In this document: in pieces, positions 1 to 7,311 of the stretch | Layout: every line of letters begins with the position of its first letter | How positions within the stretch are numbered: position 1 is the first letter of the stretch | Assembly: GCF_030506285.1 (NCBI RefSeq) | Contig: NZ_CP119422.1 | Location: 6,993,501-7,057,500, forward strand | Length of the DNA stretch: 64,000 nucleotides | Source: Catalinimonas niigatensis | Lineage (GTDB): Bacteria > Bacteroidota > Bacteroidia > Cytophagales > Cyclobacteriaceae | Direction of reading: 5' to 3' | Translations under genes and position numbers: made by a program | Notes under the pieces: generated by a model | Told to the model about the DNA's origin: nothing | The model's database searches: none | What the model saw: only the letters and a program-made list of their open reading frames with translations

Positions 1-1186
1 AACCACCGATGATGTTGGTTGCATGACCGGTAGAAGATTGTTTGATGATGGAATTTACCGGACGACGGCCAATAGCCGTATAATATTCTGTAATGATGCT
101 CATCAGGGCACCTACAATCAAACCTACAAAAATAGCCCAGAAGACATCCATAGCGCTAAAGCTAAAATTACGGATAACCATCGTTTCAGGTAGCAAAGCC
201 CCCACAATAAAGTAAGAAGCGATAACTGTTAGTATAATGGATGACCAGTTGCCGAGGTTTAAAGCACGTTGTACGCTATCGGTTTCTTTATTGATCCTGA
301 CAAACAAGGTGCCGACTACTGAAAAAACCAATCCAACACCGGCAATCAGCATAGGAAGGATTACCGGAGCGATGCCACCAAAATTATCCTGAGAAACGAT
401 CTCTCTTCCCAATACCATTGTAGCTAAAATAGTGGCTACATAAGAGCCAAAAAGATCTGCGCCCATACCTGCGACATCACCAACATTATCCCCTACATTA
501 TCGGCAATTGTGGCGGGGTTACGTACATCATCTTCCGGAATACCGGCTTCTACTTTCCCTACCAGATCAGCCCCTACATCAGCAGCTTTGGTATAAATAC
601 CACCACCCACCCGGGCAAAAAGAGCAATACTTTCGGCGCCCAGTGAAAATCCGGCCAGGACTTCAAGTGCTTTTTCCATTTCTATGCCATTGACAGAAGC
701 ACCTGTACCCACTACATACATCTGGAAAAAGACAATAAACAATCCTCCTAAGCCTAGTACTGCTAAGCCTGCAACTCCCAGTCCCATCACAGTTCCTCCG
801 GCAAAAGAGATACTGAGTGCTTTGGAAAGGCTGGTACGCGCTGCCTGTGCAGTACGAACGTTGGCTTTGGTTGCGACACTCATACCTATATATCCTGCAA
901 ATGCTGACAGTATGGCACCAATGAGAAAAGATATCGCAATGACAGGGCTTGAGTTCTCTACCAAGGTTCCCGACCATGCCAATACAATGGATGCGATAAT
1001 GGCAAAATAAGTAAGCACTTTCCATTCAGCTTTAAGGAAAGCCATAGCACCGTTGGCGATGTATTGGGCTAGTTCTTTCATCGTCTGATCACCGGCATCT
1101 TGGCGCTTAATCCAGGCTGAGCGAATAGCTGTATAAATTAAAGCAAGAATTCCAAGCGCGGGCACAACGTATACAATGCTATGCAT
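1..1186 (-). CDS. hppA: Membrane-bound ion-pumping pyrophosphatase, N-terminal part
   Basis: Hydrolyses pyrophosphate and uses the energy to pump H+ or Na+ across the inner membrane. About 395 residues are visible; the family is usually near 700, so the C-terminal half lies beyond base 1. Hydrophobic helices alternate with the family's substrate-binding stretch, seen as DVGADLVGKVE followed by NPATIADNVGDNVGD, which carries the Asp residues that bind Mg-PPi. The start is the ATG at 1186-1184 (MHSIVYVVPALG), just before the first membrane helix. The residues that separate K+-dependent from independent enzymes lie in the missing part, and I could not settle the pumped ion. It is transcribed away from the small gene at 1393. 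Confidence 0.95.
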   Translation of the reverse strand, partial: MHSIVYVVPALGILALIYTAIRSAWIKRQDAGDQTMKELAQYIANGAMAFLKAEWKVLTYFAIIASIVLAWSGTLVENSSPVIAISFLIGAILSAFAGYIGMSVATKANVRTAQAARTSLSKALSISFAGGTVMGLGVAGLAVLGLGGLFIVFFQMYVVGTGASVNGIEMEKALEVLAGFSLGAESIALFARVGGGIYTKAADVGADLVGKVEAGIPEDDVRNPATIADNVGDNVGDVAGMGADLFGSYVATILATMVLGREIVSQDNFGGIAPVILPMLIAGVGLVFSVVGTLFVRINKETDSVQRALNLGNWSSIILTVIASYFIVGALLPETMVIRNFSFSAMDVFWAIFVGLIVGALMSIITEYYTAIGRRPVNSIIKQSSTGHATNIIGG

Positions 1187-1392
1187 GAATATGAATTATT
1201 TTAAGTTAGTTATTGACTTTCAATGATTAGCGGTGCAAATATAGAATAACCCTTTCTTTTAAAAAACCATTTTTAGATTTCTTCATGCTTATTTGCACGT
1301 TATATTGGATTATAAGCAACCAAGGGACTAAATTTAAAGGAGTATCTAACAATAGGATCAAATTGAGGTTAGATTATTAAATTTGAAAAAAT

Positions 1393-1539
1393 ATGAACGG
1401 AATAGTTAGATTATTAATAGGTATGGGAGCGGGAGTTATATTGCTAAAAATTGTGATGGTAAACCCGGTTAAGAAATACATTTTAGGTGCACTGGTAGAT
1501 GGTGCATATTATATGATTAAGAGAAAACTTAAAGATTGA
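1393..1539 (+). CDS. Small single-span membrane protein (48 aa)
   Basis: A 48-residue open frame with an ATG start. It has a hydrophobic N-terminal segment (about residues 5-22, rich in L, I, V and G) and a basic C-terminal tail (IKRKLKD). This is the composition of a small inner-membrane protein anchored by one helix. The upstream sequence is A-rich, as is common for Bacteroidota translation starts. Its stop codon is one base from the stop of the convergent exonuclease gene. I do not recognise the family. It could be a chance frame, although the composition and tight packing argue for a real gene. Confidence 0.5.
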   Translation: MNGIVRLLIGMGAGVILLKIVMVNPVKKYILGALVDGAYYMIKRKLKD

Positions 1540-1540
1540 T

Positions 1541-2563
1541 TTAATCCTGCTCTGTATCAGGATTATTCATCTCGGCCAATTCGCCTTCATACAATGTTTC
1601 TACTTCATAAGATTCAAGACCTTTTTCTCTTAGCCAACGGCTGAATACAGCTGTATAGCCGTGGGTGACATACACTTTTTCAGCGCCAGATGCATCTACG
1701 GCAAGATTCAGAGCATTCCAGTCTGCATGATCGGAGACGACAAATCCCCGGTCAGCAGCTCTTCTGCGCTTCATCCCGCGTATATGCATCCATCCGGAGG
1801 CAATTCCGGTACTAAAAGGTCTGAGTTTCCTAACCCATGTGCTATTTAGCGCTGATGGTGGCGCAATGATCAAAGCCTTAGAAATATCTGCTTTATCAGT
1901 ATCAGCAGTTAATTTAGGATGATGTGCAAGTTGTGCTCCTCCCAGAATCAGTGCTTCATTGGTATTGTAAATAGCACCATGTAATAAAATCGGTCCGATA
2001 TTTTGATCAATACAGTGAAGAATTCGCTGAGACTTTCCTAAAGAGTAAGCGCCAATGACTGAAGCTTTTCCTTCTTTCTGATTGTCAAGCCACCATTGAT
2101 TAATCTCCTGAGCTACTTCCATTTGGGGTTTCCAATGATAAATAGGCAATCCAAAAGTAGACTCTGTCACAAAAGTATGGCATTTAACTGCTTCAAATGG
2201 TGTAGAAAATCCATCTTCTTCTAATTTATAGTCACCCGATATCACCCATACTTCTCCCTGATATTCTAATCTAACCTGGGCTGACCCATAAATATGCCCG
2301 GCAGGGTAGAGGCTCAGTGATACACCATTAATATTGATGGTTTGGTAATATGCCAGGGTTTCCAAACGAATATCCTGACCCAGCCTGTACTTCAATATAG
2401 TAGAGGAATCTTGATGAGCCAGATAATATTGGTGTCCCCATATTGCATGATCAGCGTGTGCATGGGTAATGACAGCCTTGTCTACCGGATACCAGGGATC
2501 AATAAAAATATCTGCTTGTGGACAATAGAGCCCTTTTTTTGTAAACTCCACCAGATTAGCCAT
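1541..2563 (-). CDS. Ligase-associated DNA exonuclease, metallo-beta-lactamase fold
   Basis: 340 residues. The metal-binding motif HAHADH is at residues 34-39, followed by GDYKLEEDG, the SDHADW segment and a late VTHG, in the order expected for the metallo-beta-lactamase/beta-CASP-like nucleases of the family often called ligase-associated DNA exonuclease (TIGR04122 type). In many bacteria this gene sits next to an ATP-dependent DNA ligase and an Lhr-like helicase and is thought to act in DNA repair. Neither partner is seen here, so the gene stands alone. It starts at MANLVEFTKKG and lies 9 bp after the flavin reductase gene on the same strand, so the two may be cotranscribed. Confidence 0.85.
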   Translation of the reverse strand: MANLVEFTKKGLYCPQADIFIDPWYPVDKAVITHAHADHAIWGHQYYLAHQDSSTILKYRLGQDIRLETLAYYQTININGVSLSLYPAGHIYGSAQVRLEYQGEVWVISGDYKLEEDGFSTPFEAVKCHTFVTESTFGLPIYHWKPQMEVAQEINQWWLDNQKEGKASVIGAYSLGKSQRILHCIDQNIGPILLHGAIYNTNEALILGGAQLAHHPKLTADTDKADISKALIIAPPSALNSTWVRKLRPFSTGIASGWMHIRGMKRRRAADRGFVVSDHADWNALNLAVDASGAEKVYVTHGYTAVFSRWLREKGLESYEVETLYEGELAEMNNPDTEQD

Positions 2564-2572
2564 ATCAAAAAA

Positions 2573-3199
2573 TTATAGTTCTTCAGGTTCCTTTCCTGCT
2601 TTGGCATAAGAGTACCTTGCGATTTTGTTGGTAGTATGGTAACTATCCAGGCCGGAACAAGTGATGGAACCGGCTTTTTCAAGATCAACAAACCCATCCT
2701 CTAATAAAGTACCCTCTGCCACACGGATTTCCTTGATTTCAGCAATGATCAAGATAGTCCCATTGGCTTGTATTTGTTGCCTTTCAACGAATTCACAGCC
2801 CAATTGCACAGGAGATTCTTTGACATAAGGTGCTTTGAGAAGCTCAGAGAATTGGGGAGTAAACCCACAGGCTTCAAATTCAGAGGTTTTCCAACGGGCA
2901 CTGGTATAATGTGCATGTCTCGCATGCGAAGCAGGAATATGATTAATAGTAAAATGTTGTACATTCATGATGTTTTCAAGCGTATGCCTCGCCCCTGTAT
3001 CAGGACGAAAAAGAATACCAATGAGTGGTGGGTTCGCTCCTACATGGATGATTTGACTGAATATAGCGAGGTTGGTAAACCCTTCTCTATCTATTGAACC
3101 AATCAGGGATACGCTTTTGAAACCGGTAAGCGAGTTGATCAGATGAGTGCGATAATACTTATCATACTGCTTGATATCGTTTTGAGATATACTTATCAT
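2573..3199 (-). CDS. Flavin reductase family protein (FMN-binding split barrel)
   Basis: 208 residues matching the flavin reductase-like FMN-binding fold: a conserved beginning with SLTGFKSVSLIGS, then TNLAIFSQ, then PPLIGILFRP, the phosphate and isoalloxazine contact region of this family. Members reduce flavin with NAD(P)H or carry FMN as a cofactor; the partner enzyme is unknown. The start codon overlaps the stop of the upstream gene (ATGA at 3199), which suggests translational coupling with the STAS-like protein. The C-terminus (AKAGKEPEEL) is short and polar. The specific reaction cannot be told from sequence. Confidence 0.8.
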   Translation of the reverse strand: MISISQNDIKQYDKYYRTHLINSLTGFKSVSLIGSIDREGFTNLAIFSQIIHVGANPPLIGILFRPDTGARHTLENIMNVQHFTINHIPASHARHAHYTSARWKTSEFEACGFTPQFSELLKAPYVKESPVQLGCEFVERQQIQANGTILIIAEIKEIRVAEGTLLEDGFVDLEKAGSITCSGLDSYHTTNKIARYSYAKAGKEPEEL

Positions 3200-3645
3200 C
3201 AGCTTTCTATGGCTTCTTCAATAGAGTTACAATATTTGATATCAAGTTGGGCTGCAATAAGGTCTTTGTGGTCACGATAAATTTGCTCTTTGGCAATTTC
3301 TACCGACTTTTTAAACCAGGGTTCAGGAGGAAGAATTTTGCGGTGTATACGCAATCCTTTCTTATGCATATCTTTTTTCCAGACCACAAAATACCATTCC
3401 ATAGAAGGTTGATGAAATGCTTTAAGGGATCGTTTGTCAAATATAAATTTATAATTATTACCTGCCTCTACAAGCTCACTTATTTTCAGAAAGGTGTCTT
3501 TAAAATGTTCAATAGGTACATACTCCGAAGTAAGTTTACATACAATCGTTTTGAATTCTTTATTATAAGAAACCTGTGAAAACCTGGAAATATAATATTC
3601 TTTAAATTCGTACTGGGTCAGTTGCTTATCGGCTGTGTTGTCCAT
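3199..3645 (-). CDS. STAS/SpoIIAA-like protein of unknown role
   Basis: 148 residues, soluble, no signal peptide. The alternation of short strands and helices (KTIVCKLTSEYV, then a helix with FKDTFLKISELVEAG, then KFIFDKRSLKAF) resembles the STAS-like lipid or anti-sigma-antagonist fold seen in many small Cytophagales proteins, and is loosely like the protein at 58013-58369. I do not recognise a closer family. The stop codon overlaps the start of the flavin reductase gene, so the two are coupled. A basic patch (WKKDMHKKGLRIHRK) in the middle is conspicuous. The functional call is weak. Confidence 0.5.
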   Translation of the reverse strand: MDNTADKQLTQYEFKEYYISRFSQVSYNKEFKTIVCKLTSEYVPIEHFKDTFLKISELVEAGNNYKFIFDKRSLKAFHQPSMEWYFVVWKKDMHKKGLRIHRKILPPEPWFKKSVEIAKEQIYRDHKDLIAAQLDIKYCNSIEEAIES

Positions 3646-3695
3646 GACTTAAATCGGCAGTAAAAGTTGTAAATTATAATGATCTAAATGTGAGA

Positions 3696-3959
3696 TCAAT
3701 GGTAACTGTTCTTTCCCGTCATATGATCCTTATGAATTTGTTTTCTTAATTGAGCCAACTCGTGCTCAAGTTTTGTTGCGTACTCTATCGTAGTTTTCAT
3801 CATGTCCTGCTGGGATGAAATCTGCTCCTTGAGAAAGCCAAGTTCACTGTTCATATCGCTTAATTTAGACTCATAATGATCTTTAAGCTTTGCTTTCTCA
3901 ATTTCAGCTTTTTTTAGCTCTTCTTTGAAAATCAAATAAGCTTCGGGTGGGGTCCTCAT
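3696..3959 (-). CDS. Small coiled-coil protein (87 aa)
   Basis: 87 residues, almost wholly predicted helix with heptad-like spacing from residue 8 to 75 (for example FKEELKKAEIEKAKLKDHY and LEHELAQLRKQIHKDH). No signal peptide or membrane segment. It is probably a small cytoplasmic coiled-coil protein. It lies downstream of the pterin operon, 140 bp beyond the SDR stop and on the same strand, so it may be a distal member. I do not recognise the family. Confidence 0.55.
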   Translation of the reverse strand: MRTPPEAYLIFKEELKKAEIEKAKLKDHYESKLSDMNSELGFLKEQISSQQDMMKTTIEYATKLEHELAQLRKQIHKDHMTGKNSYH

Positions 3960-4101
3960 ACGTTAAATAACATTAAACAACACTTTAACCACAAAGTGTA
4001 GGTAGGCATAAATAGATTTTCATCATAATAACCACGGCTTACGGTAAATGTTTAAGATGTTTTTGGATTAATTAAATTTATTCTGTCTCAATGAAAAGCA
4101 A

Positions 4102-4821
4102 TCATATAGCTCTAAGGGTAGATAACCCTCCATCTATATGCATCACTTGTCCGCTCACCCAACCACTGTGATCAGCGAGTAAATACATCGCCATGTGGGC
4201 AATGTCAGCAGGCTTTCCATATCTGCCTAACGGGTGTCTCTGATCAGAAGCTTCTTTCTTCTCTTCTGTAGACAATAAATTTTTGGCTAATGGAGTATCT
4301 GTAAGCGATGGTGCAATCAGATTTACTCTAATATTTTTGGAAGCAAACTCTGCAGCCAGAGACCTTCCGAAGCCTTCCAGGGCACCTTTGGCAGTAGCCA
4401 CTGAGGTATGGTAATTTAATCCAAGTTGCACAGCTACTGTACTAAAGAGAACAATGCTGGCACCATTCGCGTTTTTTAGCTTTTTGGTGCAAGCTCCGAT
4501 CACTTTGATAGCTCCAAGCACATTGATTTCTAAATCCTGCTGGAAATCTTTGACTTTAAGACCCTGAAAAGGTTTGAGATTGATGGTACCAGGGCAATAC
4601 ACCAGGCCATGTAGTTGATCAGGAAGTTCATCCAACTCATTTTCCATGGTCAACACATCCATAGGAATATGATGAACTTGATCTTTGGTTTTATCTTCAG
4701 GAACTTGACGGGAAGCCATATAAATACGGGCATCCGATTTTGTCAATTCCTGAACGATTGCTGCACCAATGCCCGAAGTGCCACCAATGATCAGAATATT
4801 TTTATCTTTAAAATTGGACAT
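4102..4821 (-). CDS. Atypical short-chain dehydrogenase (SDR) in a pterin operon
   Basis: 239 residues with a clear Rossmann cofactor motif GGTSGIG (13-19), the family Asn (N100) and a catalytic-type Ser (S127). At the position of the catalytic Tyr of YxxxK the sequence reads HTSVATAK, so Tyr is replaced by Val141 while Lys145 is kept. The NNAG motif is altered to CPGT. An SDR subgroup with this SVAxAKG motif is known to me from many bacteria, so the change is probably ancestral rather than decay. The gene begins one base after folE ends, which places it in the PTPS-FolE-SDR operon. A sepiapterin-reductase-like step in reduced pterin synthesis is a tempting but unproven role. Confidence 0.8.
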   Translation of the reverse strand: MSNFKDKNILIIGGTSGIGAAIVQELTKSDARIYMASRQVPEDKTKDQVHHIPMDVLTMENELDELPDQLHGLVYCPGTINLKPFQGLKVKDFQQDLEINVLGAIKVIGACTKKLKNANGASIVLFSTVAVQLGLNYHTSVATAKGALEGFGRSLAAEFASKNIRVNLIAPSLTDTPLAKNLLSTEEKKEASDQRHPLGRYGKPADIAHMAMYLLADHSGWVSGQVMHIDGGLSTLRAI

Positions 4822-4822
4822 A

Positions 4823-5512
4823 TTACTTGAGATTCAGATAGCTTAAAAACTCTTTTTTCTTTTCTTCTTCTTCAAATTTTCCCCCATAATAAGAGGTAAT
4901 CGTTTTGCTGGTTACGTCCTGCACTCCTCTTGAGGATACACACATATGCGCTGCATCTACCACAATGGCGATATCATCTGTCCTCAATACTTCTTTCAGT
5001 TCATTGGCAATCTGCATCGTCATGCGTTCCTGCACCTGGGGCCGCTTGGCAAAATACTGTACAATCCTGTTAATTTTGGAAAGACCGATCACATAACCAT
5101 TTGAAATATAAGCCACATGCGCTTTTCCGGTAATCGGTACAAAGTGATGTTCGCAACTGGAAAAGAAAGTAATATCTTTTTCTACCAGCATTTCATTGTA
5201 CTGGTATTTGTTCTCAAATAATGTGGCTTTGGGTTTATTTTCAGGTTTGATGCCGCTAAAAATTTCCTCTATATACATTTTTGCAACCCTGAGTGGTGTC
5301 CCTTTCAGACTATCATCATTAAGATCCAGACCCATAATCAACATAATCTCCCGAAAGTGTTTGGCTATCAATTCAATTTTTAGGTGATCATCTTTTTCAA
5401 AGGCATCTGGTCTTAATGGGGTATCTGTAGAGGTTGATATATGATTTTCACCGAGTTCGTCAGTGTATTGGTCATCATGATGGGTATTCAACAAAGTTTC
5501 TTTCAGTTTCAT
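4823..5512 (-). CDS. folE: GTP cyclohydrolase I
   Basis: 229 residues. Converts GTP to 7,8-dihydroneopterin triphosphate, the first step to folate, tetrahydrobiopterin or (with QueD) deazapurines. Zinc ligands are visible: C120 and H123 in SSCEHHFVPI, and C191 in AHMCVSSRGVQD. The C-terminal signature TSYYGGKFEE is typical. The first 45 residues are a poorly conserved, acidic extension. Its start lies inside the end of the upstream PTPS gene (38-bp overlap), and the SDR starts one base after it. The whole is therefore one translationally coupled unit. Confidence 0.95.
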   Translation of the reverse strand: MKLKETLLNTHHDDQYTDELGENHISTSTDTPLRPDAFEKDDHLKIELIAKHFREIMLIMGLDLNDDSLKGTPLRVAKMYIEEIFSGIKPENKPKATLFENKYQYNEMLVEKDITFFSSCEHHFVPITGKAHVAYISNGYVIGLSKINRIVQYFAKRPQVQERMTMQIANELKEVLRTDDIAIVVDAAHMCVSSRGVQDVTSKTITSYYGGKFEEEEKKKEFLSYLNLK

Positions 5513-5882
5513 ATAAGGTTACTTTTAAATCAAATTCTTCATCAATTTGAGCTCTTAGCTTATTCCATATCACGATGGCAATATGCTCAGCGGTTGGATT
5601 AAGACGCTTAAATTCTTCAACGTCCAAGTTTAAGTTTTTGTGGTCAAAATTGTCAATAATCTCTACTTTAATAAGGTCACTTAGTCGCTTCATGTCATAT
5701 ACATAACCCGTATGAGGATCAGGATAACCGCTCACTCTGACAATTAGCTCATAATTATGTCCGTGATAATTTGGATTGTTACACTTGCCAAAAATGGATT
5801 GATTTTTTTCATCCGACCATTCAGGGTTATGAAGGCGGTGAGCTGCATTGAAATGTTCTTTTCTAAATACACTTACTTTCAT
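5475..5882 (-). CDS. 6-pyruvoyl-tetrahydropterin synthase / QueD family
   Basis: 135 residues from the ATG at 5882 (MKVSVFRKEHF); a TTG three codons upstream is less likely. Zinc-binding His15 and the HGH pair (H40, H42) and the catalytic Cys34 are present. The motif reads CNNPNYHGHNY, and later FDHKNLN and TAEHIAIVIWN. This is closer to the wording of animal 6-pyruvoyl-tetrahydropterin synthase than to the short CxxxHGH of E. coli QueD. Substrate would be dihydroneopterin triphosphate made by FolE next door. The product could be 6-pyruvoyl-tetrahydropterin (biopterin path) or 6-carboxy-tetrahydropterin (queuosine path). The SDR in the operon favours the former, by inference. Confidence 0.88.
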   Translation of the reverse strand: MKVSVFRKEHFNAAHRLHNPEWSDEKNQSIFGKCNNPNYHGHNYELIVRVSGYPDPHTGYVYDMKRLSDLIKVEIIDNFDHKNLNLDVEEFKRLNPTAEHIAIVIWNKLRAQIDEEFDLKVTLYETERNFVEYPS

Positions 5883-5902
5883 GATTAACAAACTTCATAA
5901 TA

Positions 5903-5941
5903 CAAATGTTGTTTAACATTTGTTTAGGCAAACGTAAACAA
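5903..5941. promoter_or_regulatory. Two overlapping inverted repeats upstream of the pterin operon
   Basis: CAAATGTT-4-AACATTTG (5903-5922) is a perfect 8-bp inverted repeat. It overlaps TTGTTTA-8-TAAACAA (5920-5926 and 5935-5941), a perfect 7-bp repeat. They lie 21-59 bp upstream of the PTPS start, where a promoter is expected. They probably form an operator for a dimeric regulator; the regulator is unknown. Confidence 0.45.
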
Positions 5942-6138
5942 ATTAATGATTTCTTTTACGCTACTTTTTCTGAATTGTTGTACTGGGTAAATTTTTTTTG
6001 GTATTTAAGTTAAATAATGAAGACAAGGGTTGGCAAAGCGTACTAAAAGCATATTTTTTGCATTTATTTGTTTGTTAATATTTCATCTTACAGAATACAA
6101 GCATCTATACTTTTTTACTACGCAAAAAACCATAATGC

Positions 6139-6525
6139 ATGAATAGCCTTTACCAATCCAAGACCCCAAGAACGCCGGAGATTATCCTTGATCCTAAGCA
6201 GGGAATTTTTGAAATAGAAGGTCGTTCTATTCCGGAAAACTCAGTTGAATTTTACCAGCCACTAATGAGATGGATGGATGCTTATCGTCAAGAACCAAAT
6301 CTCCAAACAAAATTCGTAATAAAACTAGAATATTTTAATACGAGTTCATCTAAGTGCTTGATTGATATCCTTAGGAAACTGGAAAAAATTTTTAATGATG
6401 GACAAGATGTAGTGTTAGAGTGGCATTATGATGAAGATGATGATGACATGAGAGAATCCGGTGAAGATTTTAAAGAAATTTTAAAGTTACCTATTGTAAT
6501 GATTCCTTTTAAAAATGATGATTAA
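6139..6525 (+). CDS. SiaC-family regulatory phosphoprotein (DUF1987)
   Basis: 128 residues. The family's phosphorylation motif FNTSSSKCL places the acceptor Thr at residue 68, the same number as Thr68 of Pseudomonas SiaC. In that system the kinase SiaB phosphorylates SiaC, the PP2C phosphatase SiaA removes the phosphate, and free SiaC activates a diguanylate cyclase. Here the gene stands alone, with no kinase, phosphatase or cyclase nearby. The C-terminal part is very acidic (HYDEDDDDMRESGED), as usual for this family. Partners must be encoded elsewhere. The gene is convergent with eutC, 17 bp apart. Confidence 0.85.
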   Translation: MNSLYQSKTPRTPEIILDPKQGIFEIEGRSIPENSVEFYQPLMRWMDAYRQEPNLQTKFVIKLEYFNTSSSKCLIDILRKLEKIFNDGQDVVLEWHYDEDDDDMRESGEDFKEILKLPIVMIPFKNDD

Positions 6526-6542
6526 AATTACTGTCTGCTCAA

Positions 6543-7301
6543 TTAGCCTTCCAGACTAATCTGAAGATCATCTTTGAGGGTAACACCGGAAATTTGTCTC
6601 CGCATTGCTTCCTGAATTAAGTAAGTAATTTTTTCAGCGGCCATTACATAAGGCATTCCTTCAGGCCTGATGTTAGAAATGCAATTTCTTTTTTCATCTG
6701 TATTACCTTTACTAGGAGCATAGGTAAGGTAAACGCCAAGGCTATCCGGTGAACTTAATCCCGGTCGTTCGCCAATGAATATGATAGCTACTTTGCTTTT
6801 TAGCGCCTGACCAATCTCATCGCTTACGGCTACTCTTCCATTCCTGACAATGGCAACGGGAGCCAGACTAAAGTTTAATGCCAGTAATTTTTGAATTAAG
6901 AGGCCAAACAGGGAAGCAATATGCTGATGGATTGCCTGGGCAGATAAACCATCTGCTACGATGAGGGCTATGTCAAACTCAGATTGAGTTTCCGAAATGG
7001 CTTTTGCGCTTTCCTCTGCCAATATCTTTCCCCAGTCAGGACGAAGCAGATAGCTTTGCCGATCTGTGGCTTTTGTCTGTAAGAGTATAAAGGGTAGGTT
7101 CAAATCCCTGAGCGCATTACTCACCAATGCTTCATTCAAAGGCGTGTGCACCGCGTCACGCGCCAGCGCATGTGCCTGCTGAAAATTGAGAAGTTCATGG
7201 GTGGTCATACTACTACCTGCTCTGCCCAGAGCTATTCGGGCAGAAGTATGTCGCCTGAGCTCCTGCCAAAAGTCCTCAGCATATGTACTCTTCTTATCCA
7301 T
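6543..7301 (-). CDS. eutC: Ethanolamine ammonia-lyase small subunit
   Basis: 252 residues. With EutB it forms the adenosylcobalamin-dependent enzyme that splits ethanolamine to acetaldehyde and ammonia. Recognisable segments are TSARIALGRAGSSMTTHELL near the N-terminus, FDIALIVADGLSAQAIH in the middle, and IFIGERPGLSSPDSLGVYLT toward the end, all typical of EutC. It lies 10 bp downstream of eutB on the same strand. No microcompartment shell gene, EutA reactivase or aldehyde dehydrogenase is nearby, so the pair looks like the simple aerobic form used to obtain nitrogen or carbon. Confidence 0.95.
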   Translation of the reverse strand: MDKKSTYAEDFWQELRRHTSARIALGRAGSSMTTHELLNFQQAHALARDAVHTPLNEALVSNALRDLNLPFILLQTKATDRQSYLLRPDWGKILAEESAKAISETQSEFDIALIVADGLSAQAIHQHIASLFGLLIQKLLALNFSLAPVAIVRNGRVAVSDEIGQALKSKVAIIFIGERPGLSSPDSLGVYLTYAPSKGNTDEKRNCISNIRPEGMPYVMAAEKITYLIQEAMRRQISGVTLKDDLQISLEG

Positions 7302-7311
7302 AGATTACGTT

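Noticed and set aside
663-1010. Two frames opposite or overlapping the pyrophosphatase
   Set aside because: Shadows of the strongly conserved pyrophosphatase frame on the minus strand.
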